From positions 186,001 through 250,000 of the forward strand of contig NZ_JBELOK010000003.1 of NCBI RefSeq assembly GCF_040276085.1: 64,000 nt of DNA, read 5' to 3'. This document shows, piece after piece, positions 50,111 through 59,152 of this stretch; within the stretch, counting starts at the first letter, position 1, and each line of letters opens with the position of its first letter. The position numbers were made by a program, and so were the translations under genes. This stretch comes from Castellaniella sp040276085 (GTDB lineage: Bacteria > Pseudomonadota > Gammaproteobacteria > Burkholderiales > Burkholderiaceae_B). The notes under the pieces are model-generated. The model made no database searches. It was not told the origin of the DNA and worked only from the letters and a program-made list of their open reading frames with translations.

Positions 50111-51109
50111 TCAGTGATCCTCCGGCGCAGGGCTGAGGATCCCCCAAAGCCCATTGCGCAGAAACAGCACGATCAACACAATCACCGGCCCCATGACGAT
50201 CAACCAATGGTCGGTGAAGGCTTTAAGCCCTTCTTCGAGCAGCAGAAAACCTGCAGCACCCACCACAGGCCCCATCAGCGTCCCGGCACCACCCAGCAAC
50301 ACCATGATGATGAGCTCGCCCGAAGCCGTCCAGGCCATATAGGCGGGCGATGCAAAGGCCGTGAGATTGGCCAGAAAAAACCCTGCCAGCGCACACAGCT
50401 GAGCCGACAGCACATACGCCAGCAACAAATAGGGCAAGGGTGTCGTACCCGAGGCCCGCACCCGCCGCACATCCAGGCTGCAGGCCCGCAGGATCAGCCC
50501 AAAGCGCGAGGCCACCAGCCGGCGCATCAGCCACACGCTACCCGCCACGCAGGCCAGCAAAGACAAATACAAGGCCAGATGGCTGCCGGTGAGGCTGCCA
50601 AACCGGCTTAGCTGGTGGATGGGCAGACCCTCGTCGCCGCCATACTGTTTAAGCCCCACCGCCAGAAAATAAAACATCTGCGCCAGGGCCAGCGTGATCA
50701 TGATGAAGGCAATCCCCGTGGTACGCAGCGCAATCAGGCCCACCGGCACCGCCACCACAGCCGTGACGCCCAGCACCAGCAGCAGATGCAGCACACCGCT
50801 ATCGGCGCCATAGTGCGATGCCACCGCCACACAATAGGCCCCCAGGCCCACATACATGGCATGGCCAAAGCTGATCAAGCCGCCATAGCCCAGCGCCAGA
50901 TTCAGACCGATGGCGGCCAGGGCAAACACCAAAATGCGGCTGAACTGCAGCAAAAGATAGGGCGTGTCGGTCACCTGGGCAAGCACGGGCACCAGCAGCA
51001 ACAAGGCAAAAATCAGGCACGTGAGCACCACCGGCACGCGGCGGCGCCCTGCAGGGCGCGCAAGGCGCAGGCCTGCAGCAGAAGACGCTGTGCTGACAAC
51101 AGGATTCAT
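50111..51109 (-). CDS. livM: Branched-chain-amino-acid-type ABC transporter, permease LivM
   Basis: A 332-residue inner-membrane permease with eight to ten helices and a positively charged start (RLARPAGRRRVP). Family signature: ALAAIGLNLALGYGGLISFGHAMYVGLGAY, with the GGLISFGHA motif at about residues 71-79, and a later GGAGTLMGPVVGAAGF. It forms the channel with LivH; its ATG overlaps the livH stop by four bases (ATGA). Nothing is broken. The conserved SFGHA loop contacts the ATPases. Confidence 0.92.
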   Translation of the reverse strand: MNPVVSTASSAAGLRLARPAGRRRVPVVLTCLIFALLLLVPVLAQVTDTPYLLLQFSRILVFALAAIGLNLALGYGGLISFGHAMYVGLGAYCVAVASHYGADSGVLHLLLVLGVTAVVAVPVGLIALRTTGIAFIMITLALAQMFYFLAVGLKQYGGDEGLPIHQLSRFGSLTGSHLALYLSLLACVAGSVWLMRRLVASRFGLILRACSLDVRRVRASGTTPLPYLLLAYVLSAQLCALAGFFLANLTAFASPAYMAWTASGELIIMVLLGGAGTLMGPVVGAAGFLLLEEGLKAFTDHWLIVMGPVIVLIVLFLRNGLWGILSPAPEDH

Positions 51110-52026
51110 GGTTTTCTTACCGGAAAGAGGCCTTCAGGCTTAAGCGCCAGCACAACCACCATCAGCACATACACCGCCAGCGAAGAAATGGCCGCACCCA
51201 GTGTGCTGGCCAGCCCTTGCGCCAGGAACTTGGCCAGCAAGGCCGGCACAACGGTACGGCCAAGCGTGTCCACCAGCCCAACCACCAGGGCACCCAAAAA
51301 CGCCCCGCGAATGGAGCCGATGCCGCCAATCACAATCACGACAAGGGTCATGATGAGGATGGAATCCCCCATGCCGGGCTGCACGGACAGAATCGGGCCC
51401 ACCAGGGCACCCGCCAGGCCGGCCAGGCCCGCACCCAACGCAAAGATAAAGGTGTTCAGCCAGCCGATGTTGACCCCCAGCGCCGCCACCATGGTGCGAT
51501 TGCTGGCGCCTGCGCGAATCAGCATCCCCACCCGGGTGCGCTCGATCAGCCAATACAGGCCCAGGGCCACCAGCAAACCGGCCAGGATGATCAGCAGGCG
51601 GTACAAGGGATAGGGCGTACCAAAGACCATGACGACGTTGCTCAGGGCGTCCGGCAAACTCATGAATACCGGCGCGGCACCCCAGATCATGCGCACTGCC
51701 TCATTGCAAAAAAGCATCAGCCCAAAGGTGGCCAGCACCTGATCCAGGTGCGCACGCGGGTAAAGGCGCGCAAAGCCGCAGCGATCCAGCACCACGCCCA
51801 GCACCATGGCACCGGCCAGGCCCGCAAAAATGGCCAGGATAAAGGAGTGGGTCTGGTGAAACGTGGCGGCCGCAAAATAAGCCCCCATCATGTAGAGCGC
51901 ACCATGAGCCAGGTTGATGAAGCTCATGATGCCAAACACCAGGGTGAGGCCTGCCGCCAGCAAAAACAGCAAAATGCCATATTGCAGGCCATTGAGCGCC
52001 TGCATGAACAACAGCTGCGGACTCAT
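51106..52026 (-). CDS. livH: Branched-chain-amino-acid-type ABC transporter, permease LivH
   Basis: A 306-residue permease with about eight helices. It begins MSPQLLFMQALNGLQYGILLFLLAAGLTLVFGIMSFINLAHGALYMMGAYFAA, where NLAHGALYMMGAY is the LivH loop that docks the ATPase. The late segment VIVIGGIGSIRGAFLGALVVG is also conserved. The in-frame extension to 52065 was not used, because ATG 52026 gives the typical start. It is preceded by a 58-base gap after livK and overlaps livM by four bases. Substrate is set by LivK. Confidence 0.92.
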   Translation of the reverse strand: MSPQLLFMQALNGLQYGILLFLLAAGLTLVFGIMSFINLAHGALYMMGAYFAAATFHQTHSFILAIFAGLAGAMVLGVVLDRCGFARLYPRAHLDQVLATFGLMLFCNEAVRMIWGAAPVFMSLPDALSNVVMVFGTPYPLYRLLIILAGLLVALGLYWLIERTRVGMLIRAGASNRTMVAALGVNIGWLNTFIFALGAGLAGLAGALVGPILSVQPGMGDSILIMTLVVIVIGGIGSIRGAFLGALVVGLVDTLGRTVVPALLAKFLAQGLASTLGAAISSLAVYVLMVVVLALKPEGLFPVRKP

Positions 52027-52084
52027 GCCCGATCTCCGAGGCAGGCGGCCTGGGCCGCCTGCCAATTAAGCCAGACGGGCGGAA

Positions 52085-53254
52085 TCAATATTTGCACTGG
52101 CCAAAGTAGGCATCCGAGTGCTTGGGCAGGGGTTTGCCCAAGGTCTTGAGCGAGACCTGGCCCTTGTCGTTTTTGGCCACCTCAAAGACGTAGAAGTCTT
52201 CGATGGGAAAGCCATTGACGTTAAAGGCATAATCGCCACGCAGCGACTGATAGTCAGCCGCCCGCAAGGCATCGCGAAAGGCCTGTTTATCGCTGACATC
52301 ACCCTTGGTTTTTTTCAGTGCGCTGTCAATCAGCAAGGCGGAGTCGTATGCCTGCGCAGCATACTGCGAGGGGATGCGATTGTATTTTTTCTCGAAGGCT
52401 GCAACAAACTGCTGGCTGGTGGCATTGGTGAAATCAGGCCCCCAGAAAGTGCCGGCCTTTACGCCCAGCGCCGTGTTGCCCAGGGCCGGCAAGGTGCTGC
52501 CATCCACGGTAGACGCCGAGAGCAGCGGGATCTTGCCCATCAGGCCAAACTGCTTGTACTGTTTGACAAAATTAACCCCCATGCCACCGGGCAAAAACAC
52601 CCATACCGCAGAGGGATTGGCTGCCTGCAATGCCAGCAACTCGGCCGAGTAATCCTGCTGGCCCAGCTGGGTATAGACCTCGCCGGAAATCTTGCCCTTG
52701 TAAAACCGTTTGAAGCCCAGCACTTGGTCACGACCCGACTGATAGTTGGGTGTGATCAGGTAGACGTCCTTGTACTGCTGGTCGGCGGCGTACTGGCCCA
52801 TGACCTCTGCCTGCCCATCGTTTTGCCAGGAGGCAAAGAAAAACCCCGGGTTGCACTGCTTGCCCGCCAGCGGCGCGGGCCCTGCGTTGGAGCCCACAAA
52901 CGTCACGCCGGCATCGGCCAGCGGTTTGGCAATGGCCATCATGACATTGGAGAACGTCACCCCCGCCACAATATCCACCTTGTCTTTCTCGAGAAACTTT
53001 TGCACGGCCTGCACGCCGACGTCGGGCTTGAGCTGGTCGTCTTCTTTCAGAAAGACGATCTCCTGCCCACCCAGCTTGCCGCCGTTTTGATCCAGCGCCA
53101 GATTGAAGCCGTCGACCATATCCTGGCCCAGTGCCGCACCAGCGCCCGATAGCGTGGCCAGAAAGCCGATTTTGACTTCAGCCAGCGCCGAGCCTGCGGT
53201 AAGGCCCAGAGATAAAGTGAGTGCAGCGGCAAGCGCCGTTTTGCAAAAGGCCAT
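52085..53254 (-). CDS. livK: Periplasmic ligand-binding protein of the liv-type ABC transporter (LivK-like)
   Basis: The 389-residue receptor has a signal peptide cut near ALA-EVK (residue 25), then KIGFLATLSGAGAALGQDMVDGFNLALDQNGGKLGGQEIVFLKEDDQLKPDVGVQ, the classical start of the Leu/Ile/Val-binding (peripla_BP_6) family. It is one lobe of a two-lobed clam shell; the second lobe includes FVAAFEKKYNRIPSQYAAQAYDSALLI. Family members bind branched amino acids, but also amides, urea, aromatic acids and ureides. Placement between the purine/ureide genes and the glyoxylate operon makes a nitrogenous or carboxylate ligand other than leucine plausible. It leads the operon, with GGGGAGACA before the ATG. 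Confidence 0.9.
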   Translation of the reverse strand: MAFCKTALAAALTLSLGLTAGSALAEVKIGFLATLSGAGAALGQDMVDGFNLALDQNGGKLGGQEIVFLKEDDQLKPDVGVQAVQKFLEKDKVDIVAGVTFSNVMMAIAKPLADAGVTFVGSNAGPAPLAGKQCNPGFFFASWQNDGQAEVMGQYAADQQYKDVYLITPNYQSGRDQVLGFKRFYKGKISGEVYTQLGQQDYSAELLALQAANPSAVWVFLPGGMGVNFVKQYKQFGLMGKIPLLSASTVDGSTLPALGNTALGVKAGTFWGPDFTNATSQQFVAAFEKKYNRIPSQYAAQAYDSALLIDSALKKTKGDVSDKQAFRDALRAADYQSLRGDYAFNVNGFPIEDFYVFEVAKNDKGQVSLKTLGKPLPKHSDAYFGQCKY

Positions 53255-53337
53255 GATTGTCTCCCCAAGGTGTTTATGATTTAGTTTTAAAGTATTGCAG
53301 ACATTACACGAAACTCAGCAGCGTGCAAGCCACCCCC

Positions 53338-54309
53338 TTAACCGGGGTTCGAGCGCCGGGTGATGATCAGCAAAGCGACCGCAATCAGTACCATGCCGCC
53401 CAGCTCAAGCATTCCGGGTTGTTCACCCAGCTGTAGCCAGCCAGCCAGAACGCCCACCACTGGCACCCCCAGGGATGACATGCTGGCCAACCCGGCCGAC
53501 AGATGCTGCAGCGCAAACAGCCAGAGGAACCATGCAATCGCCGTGGCAATCAGGGCGTTGTAGGCCAGCGCACCAATAAAATACGGGGCAGGATCGATGG
53601 GGCGCTCGGGCACCAACCAGGCGGCCAGACACAGCGCCAAGGCGCCGAACAGCATCTGCCACGCCGTCAGTGGCAAGGCATCCATCGGGGCGTCCCGCCG
53701 AATCCACTTGGCCACGATGGTGGCCAGGGCCCAGCAAAGGCCGGCCGAAATCGCCAGGAACTCGCTGAGCAGATTGCTTTGTTTCAAAGACCACGGCTCG
53801 AGAATCAGCATCAGACCTGCCCCGGCCAGTGCCAATGCCACCCACTGCAAGCCGCGAACGCGCTCGCCAAAGGCCAGCCAGGCCATCGGCACCACCCAAA
53901 AGGGCATGGTGTAGACCAATATGGACGTTTTGCCCGCCCCGCCCTGCAGCAAGGCCAGCTGGATCAGGGCGGAAAACGCCCCGGTTTGCAGGATGCCCAG
54001 CAGCACCACACGCGGCCAGGCGCGGATTTTGAGTGGCCGGCGCAACACCAGCAGCACAGCCAGCAACAGCAAGGCGCCAAACAGGGTTCTCAGGGCAGAG
54101 AAATCAAACGGCCCCACATAGGCCAGCACTGATTTCATGACCACCCAGTTATAGCCCCAGCCCACCGCCATGCCGGCCAGCGCCAGCAAGGCGAGACGCC
54201 GCTGGCGTTCGGTGGTGGCCGGGGGGCGCGCGCGGGGTGTGGGCGGGGGCTCAACCCCCTTAAGAAGGCTCTTTGAAGCAGAGGATGACACGTGCTGACT
54301 GGAACTCAA
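53338..54309 (-). CDS. EamA-family drug/metabolite permease
   Basis: A 323-residue membrane protein with ten predicted helices in two EamA repeats, the DMT superfamily plan. The repeat signatures are GWGYNWVVMKSVLAYVGPFDFSALRTLFGALLLL and LLWSLA-type segments such as FLAISAGLCWALATIVAKWI. The start is TTG 54309, chosen because GGAG lies five bases upstream and it overlaps the stop of the LysR gene (TTGA); another TTG at 54330 has less support. The N-terminus (about residues 1-40) is Ser/Pro-rich and cytoplasmic. Members export metabolites or amino acids; the link to the LysR gene suggests a PecM-like pair, substrate unknown. Confidence 0.85.
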   Translation of the reverse strand: MSSSQHVSSSASKSLLKGVEPPPTPRARPPATTERQRRLALLALAGMAVGWGYNWVVMKSVLAYVGPFDFSALRTLFGALLLLAVLLVLRRPLKIRAWPRVVLLGILQTGAFSALIQLALLQGGAGKTSILVYTMPFWVVPMAWLAFGERVRGLQWVALALAGAGLMLILEPWSLKQSNLLSEFLAISAGLCWALATIVAKWIRRDAPMDALPLTAWQMLFGALALCLAAWLVPERPIDPAPYFIGALAYNALIATAIAWFLWLFALQHLSAGLASMSSLGVPVVGVLAGWLQLGEQPGMLELGGMVLIAVALLIITRRSNPG

Positions 54310-55223
54310 GATAACTCCTGGCCTTCCCAATAACCGGGCTGCTGATAATGCTGTTTCAAATCATCGATAAAGTATCGTACCTTGGCGGGCAGGTAGCGTT
54401 GTTGCGGATACACCGCCTGGATGTCATAGGCGGGCAAGGCAAAATCATCCAGCACGGTCACCAGCTCTCCACGCTTGAGCTCCCGCTGGATCTCCCAGGT
54501 AGACCGCCAGCCGATCCCCAGGCCCTGGCGCACCCAGCGATACAGCAACTCGCCATCATTACAGGCAAGGTCTCCGTGCACACGCACCGCAAACGGTTTG
54601 CTGTCGCGCACAAATGTCCAGCCGCGATGCTGACCGCCTTGCAGATTAAATGCCAGGCAATTGTGGCGCACCAGATCTTCGGGCACACGCGGCACGCCGT
54701 TGGCCTCAAAGTAGGCAGGTGTGCCGCACACCACCCGCCGATTGGGAAACAGGCGCACCGCCACGTAATTGGGGTCGCGCACCTCGCCAATCCGGATGGC
54801 CATGTCATAGCCCTCGCGCACCAGGTCGACCACGCTGTCGGTAAAGTTGAAGGACAGCGCCAGATCGGGGTAGCGCTGCCTGAAGGCCAGCGCATGAGGA
54901 GCAACATGCAAACGCCCGAAAGAGGCCGGTGCAGACACCACCAGATGCCCGGTCAGCGAGCGGCGCCGGGACATGATACCGGCTTCGGCCGCATCAAAAT
55001 CCTGGATCAGTTGCTGGCATTGTTCCAGGTAGCGCTCGCCCAGGTCGGTCAGCACCAGGCCTCGTGTGGAGCGGTGCATCAATTGCACCCCCAGGCGTTT
55101 CTCCATGGCCGTCAGGCGCCGCCCCATCACCACGGGGGTAACCCCTTCGGCCAACGCGGCAGCAGCGAAGCTGCCTTTCTCGGCAATCAATACAAAACTG
55201 CTGATGTCTGTATAGCGCCCCAA
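54306..55223 (-). CDS. LysR-family regulator, divergent from the gcl operon
   Basis: A 305-residue LysR protein: helix-turn-helix in SFVLIAEKGSFAAAALAEGVTPVVMGRRLTAMEKRLG (about residues 9-45), followed by MHRSTRGLVLTDLGERYLEQC. The ligand domain starts near residue 92 (GHLVVSAPASFGRLHVAPHALAF). It belongs to the CrgA-like branch, in which the effector domain is short. It is divergent from gcl with 220 bases between the starts; an inverted repeat (55255-55293) in the gap is a candidate binding site. Control of the glyoxylate operon by it is the natural inference. The EamA gene is translationally coupled to its end. Confidence 0.88.
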   Translation of the reverse strand: MGRYTDISSFVLIAEKGSFAAAALAEGVTPVVMGRRLTAMEKRLGVQLMHRSTRGLVLTDLGERYLEQCQQLIQDFDAAEAGIMSRRRSLTGHLVVSAPASFGRLHVAPHALAFRQRYPDLALSFNFTDSVVDLVREGYDMAIRIGEVRDPNYVAVRLFPNRRVVCGTPAYFEANGVPRVPEDLVRHNCLAFNLQGGQHRGWTFVRDSKPFAVRVHGDLACNDGELLYRWVRQGLGIGWRSTWEIQRELKRGELVTVLDDFALPAYDIQAVYPQQRYLPAKVRYFIDDLKQHYQQPGYWEGQELS

Positions 55224-55254
55224 GGCAGGCTCCTGAATGGCAAATCAGCCTAAA

Positions 55255-55293
55255 CACTGATGTTTAAAAGACTTCCACCCAAGAACATCGGTG
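55255..55293. promoter_or_regulatory. Candidate LysR-type operator upstream of gcl
   Basis: CACTGATGTT (55255-55264) and AACATCGGTG (55284-55293) form an inverted repeat with one non-matching position (T versus C), with 19 bases between. It lies in the divergent region 32 bases from the LysR start and 150 bases from gcl. LysR proteins usually bind a T-N11-A element of similar span. Confirmation would need a footprint. Confidence 0.4.
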
Positions 55294-55443
55294 GTCCGTT
55301 CGTTCGGATTCTATCCCATGTTTTGTTTATCAGATACTTATAGTATCGACAGAACCGAGATTCACTGGGATTCCTCATCCGCATGGCTTTCTTTATTCTG
55401 ATTTCAATCCGTAGAGATCCATTGAACCAGACAAGGAGTGACC

Positions 55444-57225
55444 ATGGCCCGAATGAGAGCCGTCGATGCCGCCGCAGCAGTCTTGCAGAAAGAAGGCATC
55501 ACCACATTATTTGGCGTGCCTGGTGCCGCCATCAACCCACTGTATTCCGCCCTGCGCAAAAACGGCCAGTTCAAGCACGTGCTGGCGCGCCACGTCGAAG
55601 GCGCCTCGCATATGGCCGAAGGCTACACCCGTGCCAATCCGGGCAATATCGGTGTGTGCCTGGGCACCTCAGGGCCTGCCGGCACCGATATGATTACCGG
55701 GCTGTACTCCGCTTTGGGTGATTCAATCCCCATTTTATGCATCACCGGCCAGGCACCCCGCGCCCAGCTGCACAAGGAAAGCTTTCAGGCGGTGGACATC
55801 GAAACCATCGCCAAACCGGTCACCAAATGGGCCGTGATGGCCCGCGAGCCCGAGCTGGTGCCACGCATCCTGCAACAGGCGTTTCACGTCATGCGCTCCG
55901 GCCGGCCGGGCCCCGTGCTGGTGGATCTGCCGTTTGACGTGCAAATGGCCGAGATCGAATTTGATATCGACACCTACGAGCCCCTGCCCGTATACAGGCC
56001 AGCCGCCAGCGTTGCCCAGGCCGCCAAGGCTGTGGCCATGCTGAATGCTGCCGAGCGCCCCTTGCTGGTGGCCGGCGGCGGCGTTTTCAGTGCAGATGCC
56101 GCTGACCTGCTGCAAGAGTTTGCCGAGCTGACCGGCGTGCCGGTGATCCCCACCCTGATGGGCTGGGGCGTCATCCCTGATGATCACCCGCTGATGGCCG
56201 GGATGGCTGGACTGCAAACCGCCCACCGCTACGGTAACGCCAGCCTGCTGGCCTCCGATTTTGTCATGGGGATCGGCAATCGCTGGGCCAACCGGCACAC
56301 GGGCTCCACCCAGGTTTACACCGAAGGGCGCACCTTTGTGCACATCGACGTTGATCCCACCCAGATCGGCAAAGTCTTTGGCCCGGATTACGGGATCGCC
56401 TCCGACGCCGGCGTGGCACTGCGCCTGATGATCGAAGAAGCCCGGCGCCTGAAGTCGGCCGGCCAGCTGCGCGACCGCAGTGACTGGGCCCAGGCCTGCC
56501 GCAACCGCCGTGGCGAGAAATCCATGCAGCGCAAGACGCACTTCGAGCAGGCGCCGTTAAAGCCGCAGCGCGTATACGAAGAAATGAACAAGGCCTTTGG
56601 GCGCAACACCCGCTACGTCACCACCATCGGCCTGTCGCAGATTGCTGCCGCACAATTGCTGCACGTGTATGGCCCGCGCCATTGGATCAATGCCGGCCAG
56701 GCCGGCCCCCTGGGCTGGACGGTACCGGCCACACTGGGTGTGGTGGCCGCCAACACGGGCGACGAAGTGGTGGCCCTGTCGGGTGACTACGACTTCCAGT
56801 TCATGATCGAAGAGCTGGCCGTGGGTGCACAATTCAATCTGCCGTACATCCACATCGTGGTCAATAATGCCTACTTGGGCTTGATTCGCCAATCCCAACG
56901 CGGCTTTGACATGGACTACTGCGTGCAGCTGTCCTTTGACAACATCAACGCCCCCGAAACCGAGGGCTATGGAGTGGATCACGTCAGGGTTGCCGAGGGC
57001 CTGGGCTGCAAGGCCATCCGTGTCAAGAAGGTCGAGGACATCCAGCCGGCAATTGCCCAGGCACGTGCCTGGATCCAGGAGTTCAAGGTGCCGGTGGTGA
57101 TCGAGTTCATCCTCGAGCGCGTCACCAATATTTCGATGGGCAACGACATCAACGCGATCAACGAGTTCGAAGAACTGGCCGAGTGCGGCGAAGACGCCCC
57201 CACCGCAATTACCCTGCTGGATTAA
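55444..57225 (+). CDS. gcl: Glyoxylate carboligase (tartronate-semialdehyde synthase)
   Basis: A 593-residue ThDP enzyme that joins two glyoxylates into tartronate semialdehyde and CO2. AAGGAG five bases before ATG 55444 sets the start. The diagnostic change is visible: the usual catalytic glutamate of ThDP enzymes is replaced by Val51 in ARHVEGASHMAEGY, exactly as in E. coli Gcl. Further marks are FGVPGAAINPLYSAL, GTSGPAGTDMITGLYSA, and the ThDP motif GDYDFQFMIEELAVGAQFNLPYIHIVVNN. It heads the operon gcl-hyi-glxR-kinase-glcG-pyk and would take glyoxylate from allA, purine breakdown or glycolate. Confidence 0.96.
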   Translation: MARMRAVDAAAAVLQKEGITTLFGVPGAAINPLYSALRKNGQFKHVLARHVEGASHMAEGYTRANPGNIGVCLGTSGPAGTDMITGLYSALGDSIPILCITGQAPRAQLHKESFQAVDIETIAKPVTKWAVMAREPELVPRILQQAFHVMRSGRPGPVLVDLPFDVQMAEIEFDIDTYEPLPVYRPAASVAQAAKAVAMLNAAERPLLVAGGGVFSADAADLLQEFAELTGVPVIPTLMGWGVIPDDHPLMAGMAGLQTAHRYGNASLLASDFVMGIGNRWANRHTGSTQVYTEGRTFVHIDVDPTQIGKVFGPDYGIASDAGVALRLMIEEARRLKSAGQLRDRSDWAQACRNRRGEKSMQRKTHFEQAPLKPQRVYEEMNKAFGRNTRYVTTIGLSQIAAAQLLHVYGPRHWINAGQAGPLGWTVPATLGVVAANTGDEVVALSGDYDFQFMIEELAVGAQFNLPYIHIVVNNAYLGLIRQSQRGFDMDYCVQLSFDNINAPETEGYGVDHVRVAEGLGCKAIRVKKVEDIQPAIAQARAWIQEFKVPVVIEFILERVTNISMGNDINAINEFEELAECGEDAPTAITLLD

Positions 57226-57279
57226 AGCAGGCCGCGGCAGCCCGCCCAACGGGCTGCCCCACACCAACAAGGAGCCCAT

Positions 57280-58056
57280 ATGCCGAAATTTGCTGCCAAC
57301 CTGTCGATGCTGTTTACCGAGATCGACTTTCTTGACCGCTTCGAAGCCGCGGCCAAGGCTGGATTCAAAGGCGTCGAATACCTGTTTCCCTACGCCTATC
57401 CCAAAGAAACCCTGGCCCAGCGTCTTAAAGACAACAGCCTGGAGCAGGTGTTGCACAACCTGCCCGCAGGCAAGTGGGAAGCCGGCGAACGCGGGATTGC
57501 CTGTCACCCGGACCGTATCGAAGAATTCAAGGCAGGTGTCACCCAAGCGGTGGAATACGCCACGGCCCTGCACTGTCCCAAGGTGAACTGCCTGGCCGGC
57601 ATCGTTCCTGCAGGCGTAGACCAGGCCACCGCACACAAAACGTTTGTCGAGAACCTGCGTCATGCCGCGGCCGAGCTCAAAAAGGCCGGGATCCGTCTGG
57701 TGATCGAGCCCATCAACACCTTTGACATCCCCGGTTTTTTCCTCAGCCGCACCGATCAGGCACTGGCCATCGTGGCTGAAGTCGGATCGGACAATCTTCA
57801 GGTGCAATACGACATCTACCACGCACAGCGCATGGAAGGCGAGCTGGGCAACACCATCAGCCGGCAACTGGCATCCATCGGCCATATCCAGCTGGCCGAC
57901 AACCCCGGGCGCCACGAGCCGGGCACCGGCGAAATCAACTACGCCTGGTTGCTGCGCCACATCGACCAGACCGGCTACCAGGGCTGGATTGGTTGCGAAT
58001 ACAAGCCGGCAGGCAAAACAGAAGACGGCCTGGGCTGGATCAAAGCCCTGGCTTAA
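57280..58056 (+). CDS. hyi: Hydroxypyruvate isomerase
   Basis: A 258-residue TIM-barrel isomerase that interconverts hydroxypyruvate and tartronate semialdehyde. It starts with PKFAANLSMLFTEIDFLDRFEAAAKAGFKGVEYLFPY, typical of Hyi. The acidic metal ligands are in LVIEPINTFDIPGFFLS and the conserved VQYDIYHAQRMEGEL, and GHIQLADNPGRHEPGTGEINY supplies the late ligands. It follows gcl by 54 bases, with AAGGAG six bases before the ATG. In the E. coli allantoin cluster the order is likewise gcl-hyi-glxR. Confidence 0.95.
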   Translation: MPKFAANLSMLFTEIDFLDRFEAAAKAGFKGVEYLFPYAYPKETLAQRLKDNSLEQVLHNLPAGKWEAGERGIACHPDRIEEFKAGVTQAVEYATALHCPKVNCLAGIVPAGVDQATAHKTFVENLRHAAAELKKAGIRLVIEPINTFDIPGFFLSRTDQALAIVAEVGSDNLQVQYDIYHAQRMEGELGNTISRQLASIGHIQLADNPGRHEPGTGEINYAWLLRHIDQTGYQGWIGCEYKPAGKTEDGLGWIKALA

Positions 58057-58133
58057 AGCCCACCCCTGTCTGATTCGCTGCGGCCTTTCATGCACCGCAG
58101 CGGCTCACCCCTTATCCAACAAGGAGAATTCTC

Positions 58134-59018
58134 ATGGCAAATATTGGTTTTATCGGTCTGGGCATCATGGGCGCACCCATGGCAGCCAACCTCATCCAGG
58201 GCGGTCATACGCTGCTTGTCCACACGCACGGCAATGTGCCACAAAGCCTGCTGGACGCAGGCGCCAAAGCGGCCAGCAACAACACCGAAGTGGCCAAGGC
58301 TTCCGACATCATCATCATCATGGTGCCCGACACACCCGATGTCGAAGCCGTGCTGTTTGGCGAAAACGGTGTGGCCGCGGGCCTGTCCAAAGGCAAGACG
58401 GTTATCGACATGAGCTCGATCTCGCCGGTGGCCACCAAAGAATTCGCCAAAAAGATCAACGCGCTGGGCTGCGAATACCTGGACGCACCGGTCTCGGGTG
58501 GCGAGGTGGGCGCAAAAGCTGCCAGCCTCACCATCATGATTGGCGGCAGTCAGGCGGCGTTTGACCAATGCAAGCCGATTTTTGAGCTGATGGGCAAGAA
58601 CATCACACTGGTGGGCGGCAACGGCGACGGCCAGACCACCAAGGTGGCCAACCAGATCATCGTGGCCCTCACCATCGAAGCTGTGGGCGAAGCCCTGGTG
58701 CTGGCCTCCAAGGCAGGCGCCGACCCCGCCAAGGTGCGGCAGGCGCTGATGGGCGGCTTTGCCAGCTCGCGGATCCTGGAAGTGCACGGCGAGCGCATGG
58801 TGAAGCGCACCTTCGACCCGGGTTTCCGTATCAACCTGCACCAGAAAGACCTCAACCTGGCACTCTCCACCGCACGCCAGCTGGGGCTTTCCCTGCCCAG
58901 CACCGCAGTGGCGCAAGAGCTTTTCAACGCCTGCGTGGCACACGGCGGGGCTGGCTGGGATCACTCCGGCATGGTGCGTGCACTGGAAATCATGGCCAAT
59001 CACGAAATCGGCCAATAA
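58134..59018 (+). CDS. glxR: Tartronate semialdehyde reductase
   Basis: A 294-residue NAD(P)H-dependent oxidoreductase of the 3-hydroxyisobutyrate dehydrogenase family, reducing tartronate semialdehyde to D-glycerate. The Rossmann fingerprint IGFIGLGIMGAPMAANLIQGGH opens the protein. The substrate loop DAPVSGGEVGAKAASLTIMIGG lies near residue 120, and the catalytic lysine is in TTKVANQIIVAL (about residue 170). The start is preceded by AAGGAGAA. Context, immediately after gcl and hyi, separates it from GarR. It completes the glycerate pathway with the kinase gene downstream. Confidence 0.94.
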   Translation: MANIGFIGLGIMGAPMAANLIQGGHTLLVHTHGNVPQSLLDAGAKAASNNTEVAKASDIIIIMVPDTPDVEAVLFGENGVAAGLSKGKTVIDMSSISPVATKEFAKKINALGCEYLDAPVSGGEVGAKAASLTIMIGGSQAAFDQCKPIFELMGKNITLVGGNGDGQTTKVANQIIVALTIEAVGEALVLASKAGADPAKVRQALMGGFASSRILEVHGERMVKRTFDPGFRINLHQKDLNLALSTARQLGLSLPSTAVAQELFNACVAHGGAGWDHSGMVRALEIMANHEIGQ

Positions 59019-59033
59019 ACTGGTCAGGGTGCC

Positions 59034-59126
59034 CGCCCGGGATGCTGCCTTAACCGCAGCATCTCAGCCCCCCGGGCGAAGCACCTCCCTTTACGTGGGC
59101 AGGTATCCAGGCGGGTGCCTGCCCAC
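59034..59126. other. Two hairpins between glxR and the glycerate kinase gene
   Basis: The 134-base gap holds CGCCCGGG/CCCGGGCG (59034-59041 and 59071-59078) enclosing GATGCTGC/GCAGCATC (59041-59048 and 59056-59063), then GTGGGCAG/CTGCCCAC (59095-59102 and 59119-59126). No T-run follows, so a full stop is unlikely. They may lower distal gene expression or protect the upstream mRNA. Confidence 0.5.
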
Positions 59127-59152
59127 ACGATGTCCCTGACAGGAATGCCTAC

